Source of the DNA: Streptomyces roseolilacinus
Lineage (GTDB): Bacteria > Actinomycetota > Actinomycetes > Streptomycetales > Streptomycetaceae
Assembly: GCF_014649335.1 (NCBI RefSeq)
Contig: NZ_BMSV01000011.1
Span: 124,001-188,000, forward strand
DNA length: 64,000 nucleotides
Direction of reading: 5' to 3'
The notes beneath the pieces are model-generated. The model made no database searches and was not told the origin of the DNA. It saw only the letters and a list, made by a program, of their open reading frames with translations. The translations under genes were made by a program, and so were the position numbers. How positions within the stretch are numbered: position 1 is the stretch's first letter; each line of letters opens with the position of its first letter. Below are positions 8,728-18,041 of the stretch, in pieces.

Positions 8728-9063
8728 TCAGATCTCGCCGCGCAGTTTGGCCAGCGCCTCGGCCAGGATCGCCTCGCCGTCCGCGTCGCTGCGCCGCTCC
8801 CTGACGTACGCCAGGTGCGTCTTGTAGGGCTCGGTGCGCGGCGGGTCCGGCGGGTTGTCCCGGTCCTGGCCGGCCGGGAAGCCGCACCGGGGGCAGTCCC
8901 AGGTGTCCGGGACCTGTGCGTCGCTGGCGAAGCTCGGCTGTGTCTCGTGCCCGTTGGAGCACCAGAAGGAAATGCGGAGCCGGGGTGCGGATTCACCGCG
9001 CTCGGCCTCCCCCATCGGCCCCGCCCCGACCCGGCTTCCCCGGATCGCGTTGCCACTTGCCAC
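8728..9063 (-). CDS. rbpA: RbpA-family RNA polymerase-binding protein
   Basis: 111 residues. RbpA proteins bind the primary sigma factor and RNA polymerase in actinobacteria, stabilise the open complex and affect rifampicin tolerance. Visible features are the basic N-terminal tail MASGNAIRGSRVG, a zinc-ribbon-like core with WCSNGHE and WDCPRCG, and a C-terminal segment (RTHLAYVRERRS-like, here KTHLAYVRERRSDADGEAI) that matches the sigma-interaction helix region. Streptomyces encodes more than one family member, so this may be the paralogue rather than the best-studied RbpA. The GTG at 9063 is preferred over the GTG at 9072 because an AGGGAG site sits 8 bases before 9063 but abuts 9072. Confidence 0.82.
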   Translation of the reverse strand: MASGNAIRGSRVGAGPMGEAERGESAPRLRISFWCSNGHETQPSFASDAQVPDTWDCPRCGFPAGQDRDNPPDPPRTEPYKTHLAYVRERRSDADGEAILAEALAKLRGEI

Positions 9064-9102
9064 GGTCGTCACTCCCTGCGTGATGGTGCTCGAGGATGCC
9101 CC

Positions 9103-9130
9103 AGTCTACGTAAGGCCCAACGCGCGTCCA
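9103..9130 (-). promoter_or_regulatory. Candidate housekeeping promoter for rbpA
   Basis: On the minus strand, TGGACG (9125-9130) and TAGACT (9103-9108) are 16 bases apart, about 40 bases ahead of the rbpA start. The -10 box is good and the -35 box is moderate. Confidence 0.4.
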
Positions 9131-9144
9131 GTGACGGGAGTTAC

Positions 9145-9174
9145 CCCGTCCCCGGGACGCGGGGCCCGGACGGG
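9145..9174 (-). terminator. Hairpin downstream of secG
   Basis: A 7-bp outer inverted repeat (9145-9151 with 9168-9174) encloses a further GC-rich inverted segment, starting 11 bases past the secG stop. It is probably the end of the gap-pgk-tpiA-secG series of transcripts. Confidence 0.5.
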
Positions 9175-9184
9175 AACGGCTCGG

Positions 9185-9421
9185 TCAGCCCTCCAGCTTG
9201 ATGAGCAGACCCACGACGACGATGCAGGCGACCCAGAGCAGGCCGACGACGACGGTGATGCGGTCGAGGTTGCGCTCGGCGACCGAGGAACCGCCGACGG
9301 AGGACTGCATGCCGCCACCGAACATGTCGGAGAGACCGCCGCCCTTCCCCTTGTGCATCAGCACCAGCAGCATCAGCAGCAGGCTGAACACGATCAGGGC
9401 GATCGAGAACCCCATAATCAC
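9185..9421 (-). CDS. secG: Preprotein translocase subunit SecG
   Basis: 78 residues. SecG is the small membrane subunit of the SecYEG channel. Two hydrophobic helices (about 4-24 and 55-73) flank the hallmark MHKGKGGGLSDMFGGG loop (about 22-37). The GTG at 9421 is chosen over the ATG two codons later because an AGGG site sits 7 bases before the GTG. It follows tpiA on the same strand after a hairpin, the gap-pgk-tpiA-secG order common in actinobacteria and Firmicutes. Confidence 0.93.
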   Translation of the reverse strand: MIMGFSIALIVFSLLLMLLVLMHKGKGGGLSDMFGGGMQSSVGGSSVAERNLDRITVVVGLLWVACIVVVGLLIKLEG

Positions 9422-9467
9422 GGCTGGACCCTACTTCCTGGCAATTCTCTCGGACTGGATGGACGAC

Positions 9468-9501
9468 GGGGGCCCAGGCTCATCGAAAGCCCCGGGCCCC
9501 C
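9468..9501 (-). terminator. Hairpin between tpiA and secG
   Basis: GGGGGCCCAGGCT (9468-9480) pairs with 9487-9501 across a short loop with one bulge. It lies 34 bases past the tpiA stop and ahead of the secG ribosome-binding site, so it may terminate or attenuate the glycolytic transcript before secG. Confidence 0.65.
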
Positions 9502-9534
9502 GCAAGGGTACGACGATTCGGCCCTACCGCATAC

Positions 9535-10311
<777 letters not shown>

Positions 10312-10316
10312 GGTGT

Positions 10317-11528
10317 TCAGTCCTCCAGTGCGGCGAGGCCGGGAAGCGTCTTGCCCTCGAGGTATTCGAGGCTGGCGCCGCCGCCGGTCGAGATGTGGCC
10401 GAATGCGTTCTCGTCGAAGCCCAGGATCCGGACGGCGGCGGCGGAGTCCCCGCCGCCGACGACGGTGAACGCCGGGGAGTCGACGAGCGCCTGGGCGACG
10501 GCCTTGGTGCCCTGGGCGTAGTCGGGGTGCTCGAAGACGCCCATCGGGCCGTTCCAGAAGACGGTGGCGGCGTCGGCGAGCTTCGAGGCGTACAGTTCGC
10601 GGGTCCTCGGGCCGATGTCGAGGCCCTCCTGGTCGGCGGGGATGGCGTCCGCGGCGACCGTGGCGGGGTCGGCCGGGGCCTTCGTCTTCAGGTCCGGGAA
10701 CTCCGTGGAGACCAGGACGTCGACGGGCAGGACGAACTCCACGCCCCGCTTCTCGGCGCGGTCCAGGTAGTCCAGGACGGCCGGGATCTGGTCCTCCTGG
10801 AGCAGCGAGACGCCGACCTCGTGGCCCTTGGCCTTGAGGAAGGTGTACGCCATGCCGCCGCCGACCAGGATGCGGTCGGCCTTCTCCAGCAGGTGGTCGA
10901 TGACGCCCAGCTTGTCGGAGACCTTCGCGCCGCCGAGGACGACCACGTACGGCCGCGCGACGTCGTCGGTGAGCTTCCGCAGGACGCCGACCTCGGTCGC
11001 GATGAGGTGGCCGGCGTAGGCGGGCAGCAGCTTCGGCAGGTCGAACACGGAGGCGTGCCGGCGGTGCACGGCGCCGAAGCCGTCCCCCACGTACACGTCG
11101 GCGAGGGCGGCGAGGCGGGAGGCGAACTCGGCGCGCTCGGCGTCGTCCTTGGAGGTCTCGCCCGCGTTGAAGCGGAGGTTCTCCAGGACGGCGACCTGGC
11201 CGGCCCGGAGGCCGCCCACCACGTCGTGGGCCTCGCTGCCGATGGTGTCGCCGGCGAACGCGACGGGCGCGCCGAGCAGCTCGGCGAGGCGGGCGGCGGC
11301 GGGGCGGAGCGAGAAGGCCGGGTCCGGGGCGCCCTTGGGGCGGCCGAGGTGGGAGGCCACGACGACCTTGGCGCCGGCCCGGGCGAGGGCCTCGATCGTG
11401 GGGAGGACCGCGCGGATGCGGCCGTCGTCGGTGATGGCGGTGCCGTCGAGCGGCACGTTGAGGTCGGCGCGGACGAAGACCCGCTTGCCGTCGACCCCCT
11501 GCTCGAGAAGTGTGTCGATCGTCTTCAT
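10317..11528 (-). CDS. pgk: Phosphoglycerate kinase
   Basis: Makes ATP from 1,3-bisphosphoglycerate. The 403-residue protein has the N-terminal signature RVFVRADLNVPLDG (about 16-29), the substrate motif SHLGRPKG, the nucleotide-domain VLGGAKVSDKLGVI and the C-terminal GGGDSAAAV. ATG at 11528 is chosen over an upstream in-frame start because AAGGAG sits 9 bases ahead. It lies between gap and tpiA on the minus strand. Confidence 0.96.
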   Translation of the reverse strand: MKTIDTLLEQGVDGKRVFVRADLNVPLDGTAITDDGRIRAVLPTIEALARAGAKVVVASHLGRPKGAPDPAFSLRPAAARLAELLGAPVAFAGDTIGSEAHDVVGGLRAGQVAVLENLRFNAGETSKDDAERAEFASRLAALADVYVGDGFGAVHRRHASVFDLPKLLPAYAGHLIATEVGVLRKLTDDVARPYVVVLGGAKVSDKLGVIDHLLEKADRILVGGGMAYTFLKAKGHEVGVSLLQEDQIPAVLDYLDRAEKRGVEFVLPVDVLVSTEFPDLKTKAPADPATVAADAIPADQEGLDIGPRTRELYASKLADAATVFWNGPMGVFEHPDYAQGTKAVAQALVDSPAFTVVGGGDSAAAVRILGFDENAFGHISTGGGASLEYLEGKTLPGLAALED

Positions 11529-11567
11529 CGGTTGGTGCTCCTTGGAGAACTCGTGACCGGGGCAAGC

Positions 11568-11611
11568 CACGGGGCCCGTACAGCGCGGCGTTGCGCTGCC
11601 CGGGCCCCGTG
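11568..11611 (-). terminator. Hairpin between gap and pgk
   Basis: An 11-bp perfect inverted repeat (11568-11578 with 11601-11611) encloses a second 6-bp stem (11581-11586 with 11593-11598). It lies 31 bases past the gap stop and 40 bases ahead of pgk. It could partly terminate transcription so that gap message exceeds pgk message, or stabilise the gap mRNA 3' end. Confidence 0.65.
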
Positions 11612-11641
11612 CTCACATCGAGGTGCCCGCCCTGCTGTTTA

Positions 11642-12646
11642 TCAGAGCCGGCCGCCGACGAAGACGGTCAGGTCGACGAGACGGTTCGAGTAACCCCACT
11701 CGTTGTCGTACCAGCCGACGACCTTGACCTGCTTGCCCTGCACCATCGTCAGCGACGAGTCGAAGGTGCAGGAGGCCGGCCAGTTGACGATGTCGGAGGA
11801 GACGATCGGGTCCTCGGTGTATTCGAGGATGCCCTTCAGCTGGCCCTCGGCGGCCTTCTGGAAGGCGGTGTTGATCTCGTCCCTGGTGACCTCGCGGTCG
11901 AGCTCCAGGACGAGGTCGGTGACCGAGCCGGTCGGGACCGGGACGCGCATGGCGATGCCGTCCAGCTTGCCCTTGAGCTGCGGGAGGACGAGCGCGGTGG
12001 CCTTGGCGGCACCGGTGGACGTCGGGATGATGTTCTCCGCGGCGGCACGGGCGCGGCGCAGGTCCTTGTGCGGGAAGTCCAGGATGCGCTGGTCGTTGGT
12101 GTACGCGTGGACGGTGGTCATCATGCCCTTGACGATGCCGAAGTTCTCGTCGAGGACCTTGGCCATCGGCGCCACGCAGTTGGTGGTGCAGGAGGCGTTG
12201 GAGATGACGTGGTGGTTGGCCGCGTCGTACTTGTCCTGGTTGACGCCCATGACGATGGTGATGTCCTCGTCCTTGGCCGGAGCCGAGATGAGGACCTTCT
12301 TCGCGCCACCGGCGATGTGCTTCTCGGCGTCGGCCTTCTTGGTGAAGATGCCGGTCGACTCGATGACGACGTCGACGCCCAGCTCGCCCCAGGGGATGTC
12401 GGCCGGGTCGCGCTCGGAGAGCACCTTGATGGTGTGGCCGTCGACGGTGATGGTGTCGGCGGTGTGGGTGACCTCGGCCTTGAGGCGACCCAGGATGGTG
12501 TCGTACTTCAGCAGGTGAGCGGTGGTCGCGGTGTCACCCAGGTCGTTGACAGCCACGATCTCGATGTCTGCACCCTGCTCCAGCAGCGCGCGGAAGTAGT
12601 TACGACCGATGCGGCCGAAGCCGTTGATGCCTACGCGGATCGTCAC
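11642..12646 (-). CDS. gap: Type I glyceraldehyde-3-phosphate dehydrogenase
   Basis: Oxidises glyceraldehyde 3-phosphate with NAD and phosphate. The 334-residue protein begins with the Rossmann motif VGINGFGRIGRNYFRAL and carries the catalytic SNASCTTNC (cysteine near 155) with downstream TVHAYTNDQ and NIIPTSTGAAKA. GTG at 12646 is preceded by GAGGAG at 8 bases. The codon choice is markedly biased, as expected for a highly expressed gene. It heads gap-pgk-tpiA-secG, and the whiA terminator at 12841-12878 isolates it from the genes upstream. Confidence 0.96.
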   Translation of the reverse strand: MTIRVGINGFGRIGRNYFRALLEQGADIEIVAVNDLGDTATTAHLLKYDTILGRLKAEVTHTADTITVDGHTIKVLSERDPADIPWGELGVDVVIESTGIFTKKADAEKHIAGGAKKVLISAPAKDEDITIVMGVNQDKYDAANHHVISNASCTTNCVAPMAKVLDENFGIVKGMMTTVHAYTNDQRILDFPHKDLRRARAAAENIIPTSTGAAKATALVLPQLKGKLDGIAMRVPVPTGSVTDLVLELDREVTRDEINTAFQKAAEGQLKGILEYTEDPIVSSDIVNWPASCTFDSSLTMVQGKQVKVVGWYDNEWGYSNRLVDLTVFVGGRL

Positions 12647-12787
12647 GAACCGATCTCCTCGTTAGGTACGCCGGGGTTCGACGCCCGGCGAGCTTTGTTT
12701 GGGATGTCCCCGACCGCCTCCGACCCTACCTCTACCCGGCCCTCGGAGTGACATCCAGCGCACCGTGGGGACAAGGGCCGGAAAATC

Positions 12788-12799
12788 TACCCTCGGGTA
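12788..12799. promoter_or_regulatory. Inverted repeat in the gap promoter region
   Basis: TACCC-TC-GGGTA, 5-bp arms, lies about 140 bases ahead of gap and past the whiA terminator, in an AT-richer stretch where the gap promoter should be. No regulator can be assigned. Confidence 0.25.
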
Positions 12800-12840
12800 A
12801 ATCATTTGTCGGTCCACCGGCCCATATGTGCAGATGACAA

Positions 12841-12878
12841 ACCCCGCCGGGCCTGCGAAAACAGCGGCTCGGCGGGGT
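12841..12878 (-). terminator. Terminator after whiA
   Basis: ACCCCGCCG (12841-12849) pairs with 12870-12878 around an A-containing loop, 31 bases beyond the whiA stop. It ends the uvrC-rapZ-yvcK-whiA transcript. Confidence 0.75.
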
Positions 12879-12909
12879 CGCGCCCGGGGCGGTGGCGAGG
12901 CGGTGGAAA

Positions 12910-13899
12910 TCAGCCGACGAGACCGTCGGCCATCTCCTCCGTCAGATTCGATTCGGTGCCCGGAATACCCAGGTCCTGGGCGCGCTTGTCGGCCATTGCG
13001 AGAAGGCGGCGGATACGGCCCGCGACGGCGTCCTTGGTGAGCGGCGGATCCGCGAGAGCACCCAGTTCCTCCAGTGACGCCTGCTTGTGCTCCATGCGCA
13101 GCCGCCCGGCCGCCGCCAGGTGCTCCGGCACCTCCTCGCCGAGGATCTCCAGGGCGCGCTGCACGCGGGCGCCGGCGGCGACGGCGGCCCGGGCCGAGCG
13201 GCGCAGGTTGGCGTCGTCGAAGTTGGCGAGCCGGTTGGCCGTGGCGCGGACCTCGCGGCGCATCCGCCGCTCCTCCCACGCCAGTACGGACTCGTGGGCG
13301 CCGAGCCGGGTCAGCAGGGCGCCGATCGCGTCGCCGTCGCGGACGACGACCCGGTCCACGCCCCGCACCTCGCGGGCCTTGGCGGCGATGGAGAGCCGGC
13401 GGGCGGCGCCGACCAGGGCGAGCGCCGCCTCCGGGCCGGGGCAGGTGACCTCCAGGGAGGAGGACCGTCCGGGCTCGGTGAGCGAGCCGTGCGCGAGGAA
13501 GGCGCCGCGCCAGGCGGCCTCGGCGTCACAGGTGGCACCGGAGACGACCTGTGGGGGCAGGCCCCGGATCGGCCGGCCGCGGCCGTCGACGAGGCCGGTC
13601 TGCCGGGCCAGCTGGTCGCCGCCCGCCACCACGCGCACCACGAAGCGGGAACCGCGCCGCAGCCCGCCCGGGGCCATGACGATCAGCTCCGAGCCGTGCC
13701 CGAAGATCTCCGCGATGTCCCGTTTCAGGCGGCGTGCCGCCATCGCCGTGTCCAGCTCCGCCTCGATCACGATCCGGCCGCTCACCAGGTGCAGGCCGCC
13801 GGCGAACCGCAGGATCGACGAGACCTCGGCTTTTCTGCAGCAGGTGCGGGTGACGGGGAGCCGGGAGATCTCGTCCTTCACCGCTGCCGTCATCGCCAT
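12910..13899 (-). CDS. whiA: DNA-binding sporulation regulator WhiA
   Basis: WhiA is needed, with WhiB, for aerial hyphae to stop growing and start sporulation septation in Streptomyces. It is also found in other Gram-positive bacteria. The 329-residue protein has the N-terminal LAGLIDADG-homing-endonuclease-like domain (FAGGLHLVSGRIVIEAELDT, about 33-52; WRGAFLAHGSLTEPG, about 131-145) and a C-terminal helix-turn-helix region with LGALADPPLTKDAVAGRIRRLL. The start overlaps the end of yvcK by 10 bases. The order uvrC-rapZ-yvcK-whiA is conserved across Gram-positive bacteria. Confidence 0.96.
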   Translation of the reverse strand: MAMTAAVKDEISRLPVTRTCCRKAEVSSILRFAGGLHLVSGRIVIEAELDTAMAARRLKRDIAEIFGHGSELIVMAPGGLRRGSRFVVRVVAGGDQLARQTGLVDGRGRPIRGLPPQVVSGATCDAEAAWRGAFLAHGSLTEPGRSSSLEVTCPGPEAALALVGAARRLSIAAKAREVRGVDRVVVRDGDAIGALLTRLGAHESVLAWEERRMRREVRATANRLANFDDANLRRSARAAVAAGARVQRALEILGEEVPEHLAAAGRLRMEHKQASLEELGALADPPLTKDAVAGRIRRLLAMADKRAQDLGIPGTESNLTEEMADGLVG

Positions 13900-14915
13900 G
13901 GGCCGATCCTTCCATGCATCCGAAAAATACGGTCGTACGCGGCGGCCAGCAGCTCCGGGTCGTGCTTGGGCAGGCCGTCCTTCCTGGCCACCGGGGCCAG
14001 CTCGACCGCTGCGCCGAGCCGCTTCGCGGCGTCCGCCAGCGACTCACGGTCGGGTACGGCGGCCTCGTCGGCCAGCACCACGTCCAGGGCGAGTTTAGGG
14101 GCGTGTCGGGCCAAAACCTCCAAATGACGCTGCGGGGAGAACCCGGCGGTTTCGCCGGGCTGCGGCGCGAGGTTCAGCGAGAGGACCCTGCGGGCCTTCG
14201 TCTCGACGAGCGCGTCCAGCAACTCCGGCACCAGGAGGTGCGGGATCACCGAGGAGAACCACGAGCCCGGACCGAGGACCACCCAGTCGGCGTCCAGGAC
14301 CGCGGCGACGGCCTCCGGGACGGCCGGCGGGTCGTTCGGCACCAGGTGCACCGACTGGACCTCGCCGGGGGTGAGCGCCACGGTCGCCTGGCCGCGCACG
14401 GTGTCCACGTCGTCCGGCCGGGCCGGGTCGTGGCCCCTGACGAGGGCTTGGAGCTCCAGCGGCACGGCGGACATGGGCAGCACCCTGCCCTGCGCGCCGA
14501 GCAGCCTGCCGACCAGGTCCAGCGCCTGCACGTGGTCGCCGAGCTGCTCCCACAGGGCGACGATCAGCAGGTTGCCGACGGCGTGCTCGTGCAGGTCGCC
14601 CCTGGACTGGAAGCGGTGCTGGATGACCCGCGCCCAGGTCTGGCCCCAGTCGTCGTCGCCGCACAGGGCGGCGAGGGCCTTGCGCAGGTCCCCGGGGGGC
14701 AGGACGCCCAGCTCCTCGCGGAGCCGGCCGCTGGACCCGCCGTCGTCGGCGACGGTGACCACCGCGGTCAGGTCGCCGGTGATCCGGCGCAGGGCGGCGA
14801 GGGACGCGGACAGGCCCATGCCCCCGCCGAGCGCGACGACCTTCGGCTGCGCGCCGCGCCTGCGCAGCGTGCGCACGGGCAGGGTGCTCACGCGCCGCCG
14901 GTACGGGCGCCTCAT
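13890..14915 (-). CDS. yvcK: Gluconeogenesis factor YvcK/CofD-like protein
   Basis: 341 residues of the YvcK/CofD-like fold. It has VVALGGGMGLSASLAALR (about 26-43), ADDGGSSGRLREELGVLPPGDLRKAL (about 58-83) and LLIVALWEQLG. In Bacillus and mycobacteria YvcK binds UDP-sugars and affects carbon flux and cell-wall synthesis; a similar role here is inferred. ATG at 14915 overlaps the rapZ stop (ATGA) and the 3' end overlaps whiA, so it is coupled on both sides. Confidence 0.92.
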   Translation of the reverse strand: MRRPYRRRVSTLPVRTLRRRGAQPKVVALGGGMGLSASLAALRRITGDLTAVVTVADDGGSSGRLREELGVLPPGDLRKALAALCGDDDWGQTWARVIQHRFQSRGDLHEHAVGNLLIVALWEQLGDHVQALDLVGRLLGAQGRVLPMSAVPLELQALVRGHDPARPDDVDTVRGQATVALTPGEVQSVHLVPNDPPAVPEAVAAVLDADWVVLGPGSWFSSVIPHLLVPELLDALVETKARRVLSLNLAPQPGETAGFSPQRHLEVLARHAPKLALDVVLADEAAVPDRESLADAAKRLGAAVELAPVARKDGLPKHDPELLAAAYDRIFRMHGRIGPWR

Positions 14916-15865
14916 TCGCGCCCCATGTCCCGGTGCACGACGACGGTCTCGACCCCTTCCGAGGCGAGCCGGGCGGCGAGCTTCTCGGTCATGGCGACGG
15001 AGCGGTGCTTGCCGCCCGTGCAGCCGACGGCGATGGTGGCGTAGCGCTTGCCCTCGCGGCGGTAGCCGGCGGCGATCAGCTGGAGCAGCTCGGCGTACCG
15101 GTCGAGGAACTCCTTGGCGCCGGGCTGGTTGAAGACGTAGCCGGACACCTCCTCGTTGAGCCCGGTGAAGGGGCGCAGCTCGGGCACCCAGTGCGGGTTG
15201 GGCAGGAAGCGGCAGTCGACGACGAGGTCGGCGTCGACGGGCAGGCCGTACTTGTAGCCGAAGGACATGACCGTGGCCCGCAGCTCGGGCTCCTCGTCGC
15301 CGGCGAACCGGGCGTCCATCTTGGCGCGCAGCTCGTGGACGTTGAGGCTGGAGGTGTCGATCACCAGGTCGGCGTCGCCGCGCAGCTCGCGCAGCAGGTC
15401 GCGCTCGGCGGCGATGCCGTCGACGATGCGGCCGTCGCCCTGGAGCGGGTGGGGGCGGCGCACGGACTCGAAGCGGCGCACGAGCGCCTCGTCGGACGAC
15501 TCCAGGAAGACGATGCGGCGCGCGACCTGCTTGGCGTCGAGGTCGGCGAGGGACTCGCGGAGGTTGTCGAAGAACTGCCGCCCGCGGACGTCGACGACGA
15601 CGGCGATCCGGGCGACGTTGCCCTGCGAGCGGGCGCCGAGCTCGACCATGGTGGGGATCAGGGCGGGTGGCAGGTTGTCCACGACGAACCAGCCGAGGTC
15701 CTCCAGGCACTTCGCGGCGGTGCTGCGCCCGGCGCCGGACATGCCGGAGATGATCACCAGCTCGGGGATGGCCGCCTCGGCGGCCTCGCCGGCCTCGATC
15801 GTCGTGCCCGTACTCACGTCTGCTGCTCCGTCTTCTCGGTCGTCGTGCGCGGTGTGGTCATTCAT
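14912..15865 (-). CDS. rapZ: RNase adapter RapZ-family nucleotide-binding protein
   Basis: 317 residues. The P-loop GMSGAGRSTAAKCLEDLGW (about 41-59), the switch-like VVVDVRGRQFFDNL and the C-terminal domain motifs SFGYKYGLP and GCTGGKHRSV define the RapZ/YvcJ family. In E. coli RapZ directs decay of the GlmZ RNA and binds GlcN6P; in Gram-positive bacteria the RNA partner is unknown and the protein is a GTPase-like companion of YvcK. ATG overlaps the uvrC stop (ATGA), and the stop overlaps yvcK. Confidence 0.92.
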   Translation of the reverse strand: MNDHTAHDDREDGAADVSTGTTIEAGEAAEAAIPELVIISGMSGAGRSTAAKCLEDLGWFVVDNLPPALIPTMVELGARSQGNVARIAVVVDVRGRQFFDNLRESLADLDAKQVARRIVFLESSDEALVRRFESVRRPHPLQGDGRIVDGIAAERDLLRELRGDADLVIDTSSLNVHELRAKMDARFAGDEEPELRATVMSFGYKYGLPVDADLVVDCRFLPNPHWVPELRPFTGLNEEVSGYVFNQPGAKEFLDRYAELLQLIAAGYRREGKRYATIAVGCTGGKHRSVAMTEKLAARLASEGVETVVVHRDMGRE

Positions 15866-17910
15866 GTCCGGATGCCCGTCCCATGCGTGGTTCCCCCGTC
15901 GTCGTCTTCCATGATCTCCCCTGTCGCGGTGTTCACGGCGGGAGCGGCCGGGGCCGCCTGGGCGAGCGCGACGGCGACGGCCTCGGCGGTCTTGCGGCCG
16001 AAGCCCGGGACCTCGCAGATCTGCTCGATTGTCGCCTGCCGGAGCCGTTTCACCGAACCGAAATGCTTGATCAGCGCCCGTTTGCGCGCCTCTCCGAGGC
16101 CCGGCACGTCGTCCAGGGGACTGGTCGTCAGCCGCTTGCCCCGTTTGGCGCGCTGGTAGCGGATGGCGAAGTCGTGAGCCGTGTCACGGACCCGCTGGAG
16201 GAGGTACAGGCCCTCGCTGGTGCGGGGCAGGACGACCGGGTCGTCCTCGTCGGGCAGCCAGACCTCCTCCAGCCGCTTGGCCAGCCCGCACACGGCGACG
16301 TCGTCGATGCCCAGCTCGTCGAGGGCCCGGCGGGCGGCGGCGACCTGCGGCTTCCCGCCGTCGACGACGACGAGCTGGGGAGGGTAGGCGAACTTCGCCG
16401 GCCGGCCGTTCTCCTCGGCGGGGACGGGGCCCCCGGCGCCGGCGGGCACCTCGCCGTCCTCGGCGAGCCACTCCCCCGTGCGTTCCTTCTCCGCGAGGTA
16501 GCGCCGGAAGCGGCGGCTGATCACCTCGTGCATGGAGCGGACGTCGTCCTGCCCCTGGCCGTGCCAGACCTGTGTGTCCCCGACGCGGCCCTTGATCTGG
16601 AAGCGGCGGTACTCGCTCTTGCGGGGCAGCCCGTCCTCGAAGACGACCATGGAGGCGACGACGTCCTCGCCCTGGAGGTGGGAGACGTCGAAGCACTCGA
16701 TGCGCAGCGGGGCCGCGTCCAGGCCGAGGGCGTCGGCGATCTCCTCCAGGGCGCGGGAGCGGGTGGTGAGGTCGCCGGCGCGCTTGGTCTTGTGGAGGAC
16801 GAGGGCCTGCTGGGCGTTGCGCGCGACGGTCGCCATCAGGTCCTTCTTGTCGCCGCGCTGCGGGATGCGCAGGGACACCTGGGAGCCGCGGCGGTCGCCC
16901 AGCCACTGCGTGACCGCGTCGAGGTCCTCGGGCAGGGCGGGGACCAGGACCTCCTTCGGTACGGCGTCGCCGCTCTCCTCGCCGTACAGCTGCTGGAGGG
17001 CGTGCTCCACGAGGCCGGCCGTGTCGACGGCCTCGACCTTGTCGGTGACCCAGCCGCGCTGGCCGCGGACCCGGCCGCCGCGGACGTGGAAGATCTGGAC
17101 GGCGGCCTCCAGCTCGTCCTCCGCGACGGCGATCAGGTCGGCGTCGGTGGCGTCGGCGAGGACGACGGCGTTCTTCTCCATGGCCCGGCGCAGGGCCTCC
17201 ACGTCGTCCCGGAGGCGGGCGGCCCGCTCGTACTCCATGTCGTCGGCGGCCGCCGCCATCTCCTTCTCCAGGCGGCGGATGTACGTGCCGGTCCGGCCGG
17301 CCATGAAGTCGCAGAAGGCCTCGGCCAGTTCGCGGTGCTCCTCGGGGTCGACCCGGCCGACGCAGGGCGCCGAGCACTTGCCGATGTAGCCGAGGAGGCA
17401 GGGGCGTCCCGTGCGGTTCGCGTTCCGGAACACCCCGGAGGTGCACGTGCGGACGGGGAAGACCCGCAGGAGCAGGTCGACGGTCTCCCGGATGGCCCAC
17501 GCGTGTGCGTACGGCCCGAAGTAGCGCACGCCCTTCTGCTTGTGGCCGCGCATGACCTGGACGCGGGGGAACTCCTCGCCGAGGGTGACGGCGAGGTAGG
17601 GGTAGCTCTTGTCGTCGCGGTACTTGACGTTGAAGCGGGGGTCGAACTCCTTGATCCAGGAGTACTCCAGCTGGAGCGCCTCCACCTCGGTGGAGACCAC
17701 CGTCCACTCCACGGACGCGGCCGTGGTGACCATGGTCCGCGTGCGCGGGTGCAGGCCCGCCAGGTCCTGGAAGTAGCTGGCGAGGCGCTGGCGCAGGGAC
17801 TTGGCCTTGCCGACGTAGATCACGCGGCCGTGCTCGTCACGGAACTTGTAGACCCCCGGCGAGTCGGGGATCTGTCCCGGCTTGGGGCGGTAGCTGGAGG
17901 GGTCTGCCAT
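15862..17910 (-). CDS. uvrC: Excinuclease ABC subunit UvrC
   Basis: Makes the two incisions in nucleotide excision repair, with UvrA (21.6 kb) and UvrB (31.7 kb) in the same window. The 682-residue protein has an N-terminal GIY-YIG nuclease (GVYKFRDEHGRVIYVGKAKSL, about 18-38), a UVR motif that binds UvrB (MEYERAARLRDDVEALR, about 208-224), an RNase H-like C-terminal nuclease region (IECFDVSHLQGE; VVVDGGKPQV) and tandem helix-hairpin-helix motifs (LDDVPGLGEARKRALIKHFG; ICEVPGFGRKTAEAVA). A TAGGGT box ends 7 bases before the ATG and no good ribosome-binding site is present, so the message is probably leaderless. It heads uvrC-rapZ-yvcK-whiA. Confidence 0.96.
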   Translation of the reverse strand: MADPSSYRPKPGQIPDSPGVYKFRDEHGRVIYVGKAKSLRQRLASYFQDLAGLHPRTRTMVTTAASVEWTVVSTEVEALQLEYSWIKEFDPRFNVKYRDDKSYPYLAVTLGEEFPRVQVMRGHKQKGVRYFGPYAHAWAIRETVDLLLRVFPVRTCTSGVFRNANRTGRPCLLGYIGKCSAPCVGRVDPEEHRELAEAFCDFMAGRTGTYIRRLEKEMAAAADDMEYERAARLRDDVEALRRAMEKNAVVLADATDADLIAVAEDELEAAVQIFHVRGGRVRGQRGWVTDKVEAVDTAGLVEHALQQLYGEESGDAVPKEVLVPALPEDLDAVTQWLGDRRGSQVSLRIPQRGDKKDLMATVARNAQQALVLHKTKRAGDLTTRSRALEEIADALGLDAAPLRIECFDVSHLQGEDVVASMVVFEDGLPRKSEYRRFQIKGRVGDTQVWHGQGQDDVRSMHEVISRRFRRYLAEKERTGEWLAEDGEVPAGAGGPVPAEENGRPAKFAYPPQLVVVDGGKPQVAAARRALDELGIDDVAVCGLAKRLEEVWLPDEDDPVVLPRTSEGLYLLQRVRDTAHDFAIRYQRAKRGKRLTTSPLDDVPGLGEARKRALIKHFGSVKRLRQATIEQICEVPGFGRKTAEAVAVALAQAAPAAPAVNTATGEIMEDDDGGTTHGTGIRT

Positions 17911-17917
17911 ACCCCAC

Positions 17918-17923
17918 ACCCTA
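17918..17923 (-). promoter_or_regulatory. Leaderless -10 box for uvrC
   Basis: TAGGGT on the minus strand, seven bases before the ATG at 17910. This spacing puts the transcription start at or next to the start codon. The -35 region is not recognisable. Confidence 0.5.
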
Positions 17924-18004
17924 CTGGCGCGCACCGACGGACCGGCCCGGCCGGCCGGGGCCGGGGCGGGCCGCCGGGCCGGTGCGGCCGGCCCGGCGGC
18001 TGGT

Positions 18005-18024
18005 GGGGGGGGTGGGGGGCGGGG
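18005..18024 (+). other. G-quadruplex-capable G tract
   Basis: Runs of 8, 6 and 4 guanines are separated by single bases, giving at least four GGG units on the plus strand. It sits between the 3' end of the membrane protein gene and the uvrC promoter. Confidence 0.5.
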
Positions 18025-18041
18025 TGGTCCCGGTCGGGCGG

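Noticed and set aside
9064..9072. Earlier GTG start for rbpA at 9072
   Set aside because: The AGGGAG ribosome-binding site abuts this codon but is ideally spaced for the GTG at 9063.
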